Part shown: positions 15,992 to 23,490 of the stretch, one piece after another | Position numbering within the stretch: position 1 is the stretch's first letter | How the letters are laid out: each line of letters opens with the position of its first letter | IMG/VR virus record: IMGVR_UViG_3300033144_002533 | Location: 1 to 24,010 of that record | Direction: 5' to 3' (one strand) | Source of the DNA: a virus | Length of the DNA: 24,010 nucleotides | The notes under the pieces: generated by a model | Database searches by the model: none | What the model was told of the DNA's origin: nothing | What the model saw: only the letters and a program-made list of their open reading frames with translations | Made by a program: the position numbers and the translations under genes

Positions 15992-18201
15992 ACCCCTGCT
16001 CCTGTTTCACGCCTGAGCGTGTGTTCTTTCAATGCGACAACATTATCGAGCGCCTTCGTTTGGCGCGTAGTACGATCTTTCATCTTTTCGATGCCGAGCT
16101 TCTGGTACATGTCACTCAACTTCAAGCCCTTATCGAGCGCCAGTTTCGCAAAGCCGAGTTGCGCCGTCATTTCCAGCTTCATCACTTCGCGCTGGTGACG
16201 CATCTTGTCATCTTCCCTGTTCTTTTCGAGTTCGGCTTTCTTGAGTTCAATCATCGGATCAGGCGGCGGCGGATTTTCTTCGATGAAGGCTGCCTGCTCG
16301 TCATCATTGCGGAAGAATCGCGAGGCATCTTTGTAGCCGAGCGATCCGTAGATCTCGTCGGCCACTTCAGATGATTTCATGCGCGGTGCCATTTCAGGCA
16401 GGCTCGCAGCATTTTGTGTTGCGTACATCAGCTTCTCGACGCGCTTCTGCGGATCGGTGTTACCCATTCCGACATTAACGCGCACCGTGAGTTCGTTGAT
16501 GAGCAAATCGTCAGTGATCTTGTCGATACCAAATCGCTGATACAGGCTGATCTTTTTGGCCGCCAGCGACAGAATCGTTTTGTCCGTTTCGTAGAACTGC
16601 TCAAGCCGTACCAGTTGCCGCAGCGTTGGTTCGGCCCAAGTCTCGAAGAAGATCCGCAGGCCATAATCCCTGACGGCACCAGCACCGGTGGACATAGCTT
16701 CCATGCCGCCGACTGTCTCGTTGAGATTTTTGTTGGACTGAACGGATGTCTGCGAGAAAGAGCCGGTCAGTTCGTCCATTTCGACGCTGAGTCGGTCTTG
16801 CTCCTGATACGATGATCCGGTCACATCGCGGGTATCTACTGTCTGAACATCCTTTTCGGGATCGTTCATCATCACGCCGCCGCCTGGCACGTTGCGAATT
16901 AACGCATCGAGATCCACTTGGCTACCGCGACGGATGTAGTACCGCTTATTGAGAACCAGCTTCACGTTATCGAGTCGCTGGTTCGCGACGACATTGATTT
17001 CTTCTTGCAGCCCTGCTGCCTGCTCAACGTCGCCAGCCGGATAGTTCCTGAAGGCCTCGATGGTGCTGAAGCCAACCGCGAATGGACGTTCACCTTCTCG
17101 TAAATGCGGGAAGGCATCAGTGAGCTTCACCGGATCTGTGAGGATCAGTTCAGTTCCCATCGTCCAGTACATCATGTCGTCGCCATTGATCTTGACGATA
17201 TTCATGTGCGCCCACAAAGTAGAATAGGCGCTGCTGGCCTGATCGTCAGCCGGGTCTATTCTACGTCGCCCTTCACGCGCTTGGCGTGTCCGGTCGTACC
17301 ACTTCTTGCGGGTTGCCAGCAGATCTCCCATCGCGTACTTACGCCATGTCGGCTGGCCGGTCTTGTCATCCATCTTCTCCATGTTTTCCATTGCCGCGTT
17401 TGCATAGATCGGCATCATGTAGATCAGGTAGGGCGACGTACCACACGGATCTCGCCAGTCGCACATCGGATCGAAGCGGAAGTTTTCAGGCGCGATCAGG
17501 TCAACGACGAGATCGTCCTTGCGAATCTTATCCATTTCGAAACCCATCAGGGTTCCGTCCTCATCGATGATGTATTCGCCGTTGTCGTCCTGAGCCGGGA
17601 TCACATCAGTGTCAACGTGGTAATCCCATCGCTGCATCGAAATGCACAGGCCGTACACCTGAGTGGACTGGTAGGCTCCGATCACGGTCTGATACCACTT
17701 CACCTTTCGGTCGAGGCGGTACTGAAGGATCTCTTTGTTGATCGCTGCACTGGCTAGTTGAACCAGATCCGTCTGATCTTCAGCCTGTATGTCCAGCACA
17801 TCGAGTGTCGAGAACATCGCTGCGGTCAGCGCGGCCTCGCTCGATTTTGTCATCGATCGCGTTTTCGGCCGGAATACGCGCGAGCGTTTGAAGTTTTTGG
17901 AGCGGAATTTCGAAGTCGTGCTGTGTTCGTTGTTGAAGTGATTGAGGTTGGTTTCCCACTGATTCGTGATATTCGAATCGAGGTAATCGGTGCTGGCGCG
18001 ATAGATCGTGCGCGCGGTTTCGATTAACTGATCGTCAGATGACACGAACTCTAACGCTTCATCGACATCACCATCCTCGGCGGCATCGATTGTCGATCCA
18101 TAGCCTGAGCGATCACTCGTCGGTGAATCGCCAGGCGGAAGATCCTGCGGCAGCCGACGATAGGGTGCAGTTACTTCAGATTGGTGGACTTCCGTTACCA
18201 T
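15988..18201 (-). CDS. Portal protein
   Basis: The portal forms the dodecameric ring through which DNA is packaged and ejected. I chose the ATG at 18201 (MVTEVHQ) because GGAGG lies 9 bases upstream; a start 11 codons earlier would overlap the preceding gene. The 737-residue length fits large podoviral portals (P22 gp1 is 725). Recognisable stretches are SMTKSSEAALTAAMFSTLDV, WYQTVIGAYQSTQVYGLCIS, and the core LQEEINVVANQRLDNVKLVL followed by NKRYYIRRGSQVDLDALIRN. Later, LNETVGGMEAMSTGAGAVRD precedes FFETWAEPTLRQLVRLEQFY. The C-terminus is a charged helical barrel-like tail (KKAELEKNREDDKMRHQREV). It sits in the classic terminase-portal-scaffold-capsid order. Confidence 0.9.
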   Translation of the reverse strand: MVTEVHQSEVTAPYRRLPQDLPPGDSPTSDRSGYGSTIDAAEDGDVDEALEFVSSDDQLIETARTIYRASTDYLDSNITNQWETNLNHFNNEHSTTSKFRSKNFKRSRVFRPKTRSMTKSSEAALTAAMFSTLDVLDIQAEDQTDLVQLASAAINKEILQYRLDRKVKWYQTVIGAYQSTQVYGLCISMQRWDYHVDTDVIPAQDDNGEYIIDEDGTLMGFEMDKIRKDDLVVDLIAPENFRFDPMCDWRDPCGTSPYLIYMMPIYANAAMENMEKMDDKTGQPTWRKYAMGDLLATRKKWYDRTRQAREGRRRIDPADDQASSAYSTLWAHMNIVKINGDDMMYWTMGTELILTDPVKLTDAFPHLREGERPFAVGFSTIEAFRNYPAGDVEQAAGLQEEINVVANQRLDNVKLVLNKRYYIRRGSQVDLDALIRNVPGGGVMMNDPEKDVQTVDTRDVTGSSYQEQDRLSVEMDELTGSFSQTSVQSNKNLNETVGGMEAMSTGAGAVRDYGLRIFFETWAEPTLRQLVRLEQFYETDKTILSLAAKKISLYQRFGIDKITDDLLINELTVRVNVGMGNTDPQKRVEKLMYATQNAASLPEMAPRMKSSEVADEIYGSLGYKDASRFFRNDDEQAAFIEENPPPPDPMIELKKAELEKNREDDKMRHQREVMKLEMTAQLGFAKLALDKGLKLSDMYQKLGIEKMKDRTTRQTKALDNVVALKEHTLRRETGAGV

Positions 18202-18202
18202 T

Positions 18203-18652
18203 TCATGCTGCCTCCGGTGCGCTATCGACCGCAATCACGCTGTCTTGTGAATCGCGCGTCAGCGTTTCTAAGTGATCGGGATTGAAGTGCTTATTCCGCG
18301 ATACATTGTGTCGCTCAAGGATCTCACCGGCCGCCATCTTAGCCTGCTCGATCAATTCCCCGATCGTGCGCTTGTGCATCTTGATGTGATAACCCTTGAA
18401 ATTGCAAATAGAATCACAGGCAATAATGAGCAGTTCGCCCTCCAAATCAACTATGACCTTCCATTCACGCTGGTTGTAGGTGTGCATTAACTCCGTGCCG
18501 ATCCGCATCCCCATCCACTGTTCGAGCTTGGCTTTGCGCTCGTCCATGTTGTCGCCGACATCAATCTCGTTGTAGTCGGCCCACACGGTATCAGGGCCGC
18601 GCTTAGTGCCAGGCAGTAGGTGAATCCGCTGTGATGGGGCCAATACGGTCAT
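18203..18652 (-). CDS. Hypothetical protein upstream of the portal
   Basis: This encodes 149 residues; its start overlaps the upstream stop by ATGA and its end lies one base before the portal start. The protein opens MTVLAPSQRIHLLPGTKRGP, has a basic/acidic helix (NMDERKAKLEQWMGMRIGTE), a compact strand-rich core (REWKVIVDLEGELLIIACDS) and ends in charged helices. Several small genes in this slot in short-tailed phages are of unknown function, and I cannot assign one here. It is clearly coding and part of the packaging/head block. Confidence 0.78.
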   Translation of the reverse strand: MTVLAPSQRIHLLPGTKRGPDTVWADYNEIDVGDNMDERKAKLEQWMGMRIGTELMHTYNQREWKVIVDLEGELLIIACDSICNFKGYHIKMHKRTIGELIEQAKMAAGEILERHNVSRNKHFNPDHLETLTRDSQDSVIAVDSAPEAA

Positions 18653-19245
18653 GCCGCTACCTCATGTACGCCATATTCGTTGCACCACCGAAGCAGGGCA
18701 ATGTCGTCGTGATAAAGATCTTCTAGCTTACGAAGTTGATTGGCACTCATTCGTCCTTTCAGGCTGTCCCACGGTTCTCGATCAGAATATGTATGGAGTT
18801 CGTCATGCAGCAGCCTCGTCTTATTCAGATGACTCAACGGGTAGCCGGGTAATTCTTCGGCCCATGTAGCGGCGAGATTGTAGAACGGATACACGCGCGT
18901 TGGCAAAAATATGCCGGAATGCGTGTGAGTTCGCGCTTGCGATGCCCAATGCGCGTCGTTCTCGCGTCCCGCTCTGGTGATGAACGTCGCCAGCGATGTG
19001 CGCCTGCCAAAAATACCGTGGGCGCTGGCAAACTTCTCGAACGGATCTCGTACCCACAACAGCACCGGCCATCCCTGCGAGCGCCTGGCAAGTGCCTCGG
19101 CGACCGTAATCAGGTTGGCCGGGCTGTCAGAGTAAGCCGGCCGCAACGCCTCGGCCATCGAGTTCGAGCCGGCGCGCTGCGTGGTGCAGACCACCTTTTT
19201 CAGATCCCCGACTTCGTAGTACCGTGGCTGTGCCAGCTTTCTCAT
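18649..19245 (-). CDS. Sulfotransferase-like enzyme
   Basis: Sulfotransferases move sulfate from PAPS to hydroxyl or amino groups. From the ATG at 19245 (TAATG overlap with the upstream stop; the longer start at 19314 has no ribosome site), the protein has 198 residues. TTQRAGSNSM (residues 21-30) occupies the 5'-phosphosulfate loop position normally TxPRSGST-like. WVRDPFEKFAS (64-74) matches the RDPxxRxxS motif that binds the 3'-phosphate, and HLNKT (139-143) is the usual late strand motif. DLYHDDIALL near the end matches the common YxxDixly ending. The usual lysine or arginine of the first loop is present as R24. It is short for the family, and its embedding between terminase and portal genes is unusual. 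The target may be a carbohydrate or a virion protein; that is unknown. Confidence 0.82.
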   Translation of the reverse strand: MRKLAQPRYYEVGDLKKVVCTTQRAGSNSMAEALRPAYSDSPANLITVAEALARRSQGWPVLLWVRDPFEKFASAHGIFGRRTSLATFITRAGRENDAHWASQARTHTHSGIFLPTRVYPFYNLAATWAEELPGYPLSHLNKTRLLHDELHTYSDREPWDSLKGRMSANQLRKLEDLYHDDIALLRWCNEYGVHEVAA

Positions 19246-19544
19246 TAGGTGAATCTGCCCATGCAGATAGCTTCCGTCGATGCCGGGGTTGTGATGTTCC
19301 AGTTCGTCACGCATTTCGCGTTAAGCACGTAACGAGTGCCAACGGCCGCAGCCGCCGGGATCACAAGGATCACCACTGCACCGTCGAGAACGGTGATCGT
19401 TCCGGTGTTCGCTTTGACGACTACGGCATGCAATACGTCGCCTGCATCGCCAGCAGAGCCTAAAACCTGCGCAGTTGCCGACGCTCCGACCAACTCGTAC
19501 TCAAAGTCCAAGTGTGCCATCTGTGCTTTTCTTAAATTTCCCAC
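19245..19544 (-). CDS. Small beta-rich protein, possible decoration or head-fibre component
   Basis: The start is GTG at 19544, decided by a strong AGGAGA site six bases upstream inside the end of the terminase gene; an ATG at 19520 is an alternative. The 99-residue protein is rich in valine, alanine and threonine, with regular strand patterns (VVVKANTGTITVLDGAVVIL, VGTRYVLNAKCVTNWNITTP). It resembles small virion surface proteins in composition but has no diagnostic motif. Its stop overlaps the sulfotransferase start (TAATG), so the two are translationally coupled, which may hint that they act together. Confidence 0.72.
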   Translation of the reverse strand: MGNLRKAQMAHLDFEYELVGASATAQVLGSAGDAGDVLHAVVVKANTGTITVLDGAVVILVIPAAAAVGTRYVLNAKCVTNWNITTPASTEAICMGRFT

Positions 19545-19554
19545 AATAAATCTC

Positions 19555-21090
19555 CTATGCTGCTATCGAATCCGGTTCGAACGCATCATCTGGCTCGAAG
19601 TAGTTGTGATTCATATCGCCGATGTGTTCGGCGAACGTGTACGCGATCGCGTCACCTTCGTCTGGTGAGTCTAGGCCGCGCTTCTTCATGTCCTGCTTGC
19701 GCTCAAGGCGCATCTGCTCTTTGTCGTTGAAGCCGTACTCGATGCCGATCAGCGCATTGCGCAGATCCGCGTCGTTCGGGATGTCCATGCCCTCGGCCAT
19801 CATAATTCGCATCCGATCCCACATTTCGCACCGCTTGTTCCAGTACGTTTCCTTGTCGTCAGGCTTCATGCCGGCGTTCACTTCGATGATGTCGTGGCCC
19901 AACATCCGGAGTCGATCTACAACGCCGGCACCAACGCCGACGACATCTACGAAGGTGGCGGCCGGTTGGTATTTACGAATGGCGGTCACGACTTTTGCTG
20001 ACAAATGCATGGTATCGATTTCACGGAACTTGATTAACTCGATGATCTTGCGGCCCTGCCGAACACATATAACCGATTTATCTTCGCCGAATCGGGCCAC
20101 ATCAACACCGAGGACGATGGGGAGTTGGAAGAACGCCTCATAGGGCATTTCGGCGAGCATGGCGATGTCGCAGACTTCGCTACTGATGAACTGCATGCTG
20201 CCTGCGCGTGGAAATTGACCCTTGATTCGAACTCTGCAAAAGTCACTGTCCTCTCCATAAACCGCGATCTGTTCGGCAAGCTCTTTCTTGTTGGTCATCT
20301 TGCAATCGCGACTGTCAATCTGGTGAACAACCCAACGTGGATCGTTGACGAACATGTTGCGGAACTTGCCGGTGTTTCGCGTCGGGTTGCCGTAGCAAAA
20401 GTGCATGGCTCGCGGATCTGTCATAGCGCCTTCAGACACTTCGTAGATCGCGTCGGCGATGGCTGACGCCTCGTCGTAAATAATGAGAACGTGCGTACCA
20501 TGCAGCCCGGCGAACGCCTCTGAGTTGTGTTCGGTATTCGGCGTTGCCGAACAGAACCAAGTCTCCGGATGCTCTACATGGAAAAACTTGGTCGCAGTCC
20601 ATTTGAACCAGTGCCGATTGGCAGCGCGCTTGTGCCAGAGTGCAAGCTCTCGCCACGTTTTAGTGTTTAGCTGAGTCGTTGTATTAGCAGTGATGACTCC
20701 GTTGAGGTGAGGTCGAGTGGACATGGCCCACATAATGATCCATGCGACTTCAGCAGACTTGCCGATACCGTGACCGGAAGCGATTGCCTCACGGATAGTT
20801 CCTTCAGGATCTCGGCGTATGTTGGCGCGCACCCGATCCATCTGTTCTGCTTGCCATTTGTCAGGGCCATCATGTTCTTCTAGCTCACTTCCTTTCTCGC
20901 CCCACGGAAACGCATACATCACGTAGCCGAGCGGGTCATCATAAAACTGGTCAATGTCGTGGACTAATTGCGATTCAAATTCCTGCTCGCTTAACGGCTC
21001 ACCCTCTGTCCACTGTACGAATTCCGGTGGGCCATACTCCTGCTCAGGCATCGCCTCGAATTCTTCAATCTGTAGGGCAACCGATTTCAT
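19555..21090 (-). CDS. terL: Terminase large subunit
   Basis: This is the ATPase-nuclease motor that packages concatemeric DNA into the prohead, 511 residues long. ATPase motifs are the P-loop SGHGIGKS at 105-112, a Walker B VLIIYDEAS at 201-209, and between them GVITANTTTQLNTKTWRELA (131-150). The RNase H-like nuclease domain shows GVDVARFGED (328-337), FVDVVGVGAGV (380-390) and SPDEGDA (475-481), which provide the acidic metal ligands. All key residues are present, so it should be active. It follows the small terminase after one small gene. No convincing ribosome site precedes the ATG at 21090. The GHGIGKS-type loop is one I associate with terminases of several podoviruses. Confidence 0.95.
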   Translation of the reverse strand: MKSVALQIEEFEAMPEQEYGPPEFVQWTEGEPLSEQEFESQLVHDIDQFYDDPLGYVMYAFPWGEKGSELEEHDGPDKWQAEQMDRVRANIRRDPEGTIREAIASGHGIGKSAEVAWIIMWAMSTRPHLNGVITANTTTQLNTKTWRELALWHKRAANRHWFKWTATKFFHVEHPETWFCSATPNTEHNSEAFAGLHGTHVLIIYDEASAIADAIYEVSEGAMTDPRAMHFCYGNPTRNTGKFRNMFVNDPRWVVHQIDSRDCKMTNKKELAEQIAVYGEDSDFCRVRIKGQFPRAGSMQFISSEVCDIAMLAEMPYEAFFQLPIVLGVDVARFGEDKSVICVRQGRKIIELIKFREIDTMHLSAKVVTAIRKYQPAATFVDVVGVGAGVVDRLRMLGHDIIEVNAGMKPDDKETYWNKRCEMWDRMRIMMAEGMDIPNDADLRNALIGIEYGFNDKEQMRLERKQDMKKRGLDSPDEGDAIAYTFAEHIGDMNHNYFEPDDAFEPDSIAA

Positions 21091-21093
21091 GTG

Positions 21094-21345
21094 CTAGATC
21101 GGTGAGGACGCAACAACACCTGTCGATAGCGACCACGTACTCGCGGCCAATCCAGCATCAGCCCAAACCGGCTGGCCTTTCGTGCTGTCAAACACCATGC
21201 GACCAGCAAACTTGTCGAGCGTGTTGATCTCGTTGCCAACGGCCGCCAACTGCGCGGTCGTGCGAACCGGGAACAATGCGTCCTGAAATTCGGCGACTGT
21301 CCCGACAAACGGTTGTGATAGTTGCTTCAAATCTATTACTGACAT
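21094..21345 (-). CDS. Small hypothetical protein between the terminase subunits
   Basis: This encodes 83 residues, with a GAGG ribosome site. It ends 3 bases before the large terminase and lies 12 bases after the small one. It contains RTTAQLAAVGNEINTLDKFA and GRMVFDSTKGQPVWADAGLA, then a serine-rich ending. The phrase AGRMVFDSTKGQPVWA resembles short segments seen in phage fibre and hub proteins, where a field of this kind precedes a shaft. It could be a small fibre-like virion protein; the function is not established. Confidence 0.72.
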   Translation of the reverse strand: MSVIDLKQLSQPFVGTVAEFQDALFPVRTTAQLAAVGNEINTLDKFAGRMVFDSTKGQPVWADAGLAASTWSLSTGVVASSPI

Positions 21346-21357
21346 GATGATTCCTCG

Positions 21358-22125
21358 TTACTCGTTAATGATGACTACTTCTTGTGTTTCGCTGTCGATT
21401 GTTTCGCCCTTGCGCTTGGCGTTCAACGCTTCGAGCCGCTTACGACCGCCCGACAGTATCGCCGCGTGGTTGATGTTGATGTCGCCTTCGTGCATGTGGT
21501 GCTTGGTATCCCCAAATCGACGCGGCGACCACTTCCCCGATAACCATTTCCTTGCATCAACCCGCAATCGGTCGCGGTTGATGACTTCGTGATTGATCTT
21601 GCCGTCCTCGTCCCGGTCAAACTCGCGGCTGTCAGCAATGTCGATGATGTCATCGCTGTAACTCTCGGCCTGCAACTCGCGAGCCTCGTCGTACAACTTC
21701 CGGATCGCCTTGTCCTTCAACAAAATCCGATACAACGTCCCAAGATGCTTGTCGTCAATGCCGCAACTTCTGAACGCCTGGCGTATCGTCTTGCCAATCG
21801 CGATCTGCTCCAACACATCATCAATCCGATCCATCGACCAGTCGCGCCTGTTCCACAACAACCGCGCATCACGCAGTTGCACCGTGGCCGATATGTTCGA
21901 AATAAGAAAAGCATCAACCGTTCGGATGCTGATGTTCGCCTTCTTAGCAGCCTCTCGCGGCGTAGCTCCATTGGCAGTCTGCTCGATCACCGTCTGCCAA
22001 CGCAGCTTGGTCATGTTCTCGCCTTCAGCAACGAGTCCAACCTTGCCGGGCTTGCGCCTGGTGTTCTTGACGCGCTTCTTGCCGCCATGATTCAACGCGA
22101 AGCCGGGCTTAGGTGCTTTCGCCAT
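21358..22125 (-). CDS. terS: Terminase small subunit, Sf6-like
   Basis: This is the DNA-recognition subunit of the packaging motor, 255 residues. After a basic N-terminus it has two helix-turn-helix-like units: ANGATPREAAKKANISIRTV (51-70) and IGKTIRQAFRSCGIDDKHLG (110-129). The central block LYDEARELQAESYSDDIIDI (144-163) and the block RLRVDARKWLSGKWSPRRFG (186-205) match the pattern I know from Sf6-type small terminases. The C-terminus is acidic, likely the contact with the large subunit. Two tandem HTH units are more than the single N-terminal unit usual in the family, so the second may be a divergent repeat. The ribosome site is modest (TAGGTC). It opens the packaging block. Confidence 0.88.
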   Translation of the reverse strand: MAKAPKPGFALNHGGKKRVKNTRRKPGKVGLVAEGENMTKLRWQTVIEQTANGATPREAAKKANISIRTVDAFLISNISATVQLRDARLLWNRRDWSMDRIDDVLEQIAIGKTIRQAFRSCGIDDKHLGTLYRILLKDKAIRKLYDEARELQAESYSDDIIDIADSREFDRDEDGKINHEVINRDRLRVDARKWLSGKWSPRRFGDTKHHMHEGDININHAAILSGGRKRLEALNAKRKGETIDSETQEVVIINE

Positions 22126-22130
22126 GTGAC

Positions 22131-22310
22131 CTACAGGCCTGCAAACGGATTGTGCTTCGGACGCTCAAAGAAATGACGACCACTGAAACGGTACACCGGG
22201 TAATCCTGTTCCGGCCCCGCTATGTGATGCACCGCAGAACGCATTGAGATCTTCCGCGTTCGTGGCTTTTTCCGCATGCCTGAGTCAGGCGTGATACCGG
22301 GTTGCGACAT
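22131..22310 (-). CDS. Small hypothetical protein, first gene of the leftward operon
   Basis: This is a 59-residue frame with ATG at 22310 and TAG at 22133-22131. A strong TGGAGG site six bases before the ATG and a gap of only 5 bases to the small terminase support it. The protein is basic (MRKKPRTRKISMRSAVHHIA) and ends with DYPVYRFSGRHFFERPKHNP then FAGL. I do not recognise it. As the first gene of the late operon, a small DNA-binding or packaging-accessory role is possible, but nothing shows it. Confidence 0.7.
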   Translation of the reverse strand: MSQPGITPDSGMRKKPRTRKISMRSAVHHIAGPEQDYPVYRFSGRHFFERPKHNPFAGL

Positions 22311-22536
22311 GAAAAACCTCCACCAAGAAGTGATGGACCGTGTGGGAAAAAATTACAAAAATTTTTTGAAATACAGGTACATACGGGGTGAAAAGTGTCC
22401 GAGAATCTTGGTAAAAATCGACAATATGAAAACTGTGGTTCTCTGATTTAGGGGTAGGTACTGAACGCTAGCTCGCGCAGCCCCTTCATCACTCTTTCGT
22501 CCTATTCAGTGAGCATGAGACTCTTTTTTGATCGTC
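22311..22536. promoter_or_regulatory. Intergenic leader with AT-rich tract upstream of the late operon
   Basis: No gene is supported here. An AT-rich stretch at 22346-22375 contains A5T6 (22356-22366) within an otherwise GC-rich genome. On the minus strand it includes TGTAAT, a -10-like hexamer, but the -35 at the right distance is poor, so a host-type promoter is only possible. The late promoter for the leftward genes must lie in or above this stretch, because the next convincing gene to the right is divergent. Phage-specific promoters cannot be recognised from one copy. Confidence 0.4.
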
Positions 22537-22891
22537 TTAACATAATCTCGGCCGCCGCTGCTCAATGGCCGGCGCGCGCTGATCGCAACGGCCGCCGGCT
22601 ATACGTTTGACCGTATCGAGTGCCGCCGGCCAGCCCGGCCGCCGTGATCGCGTGGCCGATCTTCCCGGTCTGAGTGTAGGACGATAGATCGCGGCCGCTC
22701 CGATGCCGCGCCGCCCGTTGTCATCAAGTGCCAGGTGATGCCGCCGGCCGTCATCGAGTGCCGCCGGCATGCGCCAGGGTGCCGCCGAAACGCGCCGCCG
22801 TGTCGATACTTGTGGCGATCTGTCCGAGAATCCCGGATAATGGCCGCAATGGCTGGCGATCCTCGCCGGCCCTTGATTGGAGTTAATTGCC
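22537..22891. repeat. GC-rich divergent intergenic region with repeated elements
   Basis: This roughly 355-base region holds no supported gene. ATCGAGTGCCGCCGGC occurs exactly at 22615-22630 and 22753-22768. GTCATCRAGTGCC occurs at 22720-22732 and 22750-22762, exactly 30 bases apart. TGCCGCCGGC also occurs at 22739-22748, and a partial copy lies near 22781. GCGGCCGC is present near 22691. A -10-like GATAAT lies at 22836-22841, about 50 bases before the rightward ATG, with TTGTGG 20 bases upstream, which is too far for a good promoter. The repeats could be binding sites for a phage regulator or replication initiator. A 118-residue minus-strand frame here looks like composition noise. Confidence 0.6.
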
Positions 22892-23197
22892 ATGAATCAT
22901 CCCGCCATTAAATCGGTGACTTGGGAACCCGGCGCGGAGCCGCGCGCCTTGCATGAGATCGCGCGCGACATTCGCAACAACTGGCGCACAAAGGACGGCC
23001 GCCCGAATATCAATTACGCGGCCGCGCCGTATCTCGATGCCATGTCGCAGCTTGGCAGCATGTCCGACAAGTACGGCTGCGACACCGCCACAAGTATCGT
23101 GATCTATTTCCTCGGCAACGCGCAGCACTGGCGCGGCACTGAAGCCAAGCGCATCAAAGCCGAATTGAAAGCCATGCTGCCGAAGTCCTACCGATGA
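22892..23197 (+). CDS. Conserved small phage protein, first rightward gene
   Basis: I chose the ATG at 22892, with GGAG 9 bases upstream; a TTG five codons earlier overlaps that site. The 101-residue protein contains LHEIARDIRNNWRTKDGRPN, INYAAAPYLDAMSQLGSMSD, KYGCDTATSIVIYFLGNAQH and WRGTEAKRIKAELKAML. I associate this arrangement with a small uncharacterised family encoded in early clusters of phages and prophages. Function is unknown. It is the head of a rightward operon, overlaps the next gene by ATGA, and is noticeably richer in GC than the late genes. It is probably an early gene. Confidence 0.8.
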   Translation: MNHPAIKSVTWEPGAEPRALHEIARDIRNNWRTKDGRPNINYAAAPYLDAMSQLGSMSDKYGCDTATSIVIYFLGNAQHWRGTEAKRIKAELKAMLPKSYR

Positions 23198-23490
23198 CGG
23201 CCGCCAGCAACAATGGCAGCCCGGCCGCCGGCATGCCGCCGGCGGCCGCCGTGCCGCTGCTCGCCGATTCGCGCGCCGTTGCAATAGTTCGCAACGGTTG
23301 CGCCGGCTATTGGCTTGTAACACTCGCCGACGACAAGCAGACCGCCGCCGCTATCATCGCCTCGATCAATCTGGCGTTAGGCGTGACCGCGCCGCAACGC
23401 GAGGCACTGCTAGCCGGCTCTTTGTTTGGTTTCAATTGTCCCGCCGCCGATCCGGCAACGTACACCGCCGCCGGCAATATCGCGCGATGA
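23194..23490 (+). CDS. Small alanine-rich hypothetical protein
   Basis: The start overlaps the upstream stop (ATGA) and the end overlaps the next start (ATGA), so it is the middle of a translationally coupled trio. The 98-residue protein has an alanine/proline-rich N-terminus, then a core with strands and helices (SRAVAIVRNGCAGYWLVTLA, DDKQTAAAIIASINLALGVT). It ends with ...LLAGSLFGFNCPAADPA. No family is recognised. No strong ribosome site is present, consistent with translational coupling. It is likely an early-region protein. Confidence 0.65.
   Translation: MTAASNNGSPAAGMPPAAAVPLLADSRAVAIVRNGCAGYWLVTLADDKQTAAAIIASINLALGVTAPQREALLAGSLFGFNCPAADPATYTAAGNIAR

Noticed and set aside
16021-18275. 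Long plus-strand frames opposite the portal and neighbours
   Set aside because: They lie fully inside strongly supported minus-strand genes and show no family pattern or ribosome sites.
22505-22535. Plus-strand terminator before the T6 run at 22524-22529
   Set aside because: Only a three-base stem can form upstream of the T run, and no gene reads into it from the left.
22537-22893. Minus-strand 118-residue frame in the divergent region
   Set aside because: Arginine-rich composition typical of antisense GC-rich sequence, overlaps the ribosome site and start of the rightward gene, and has no ribosome site of its own.
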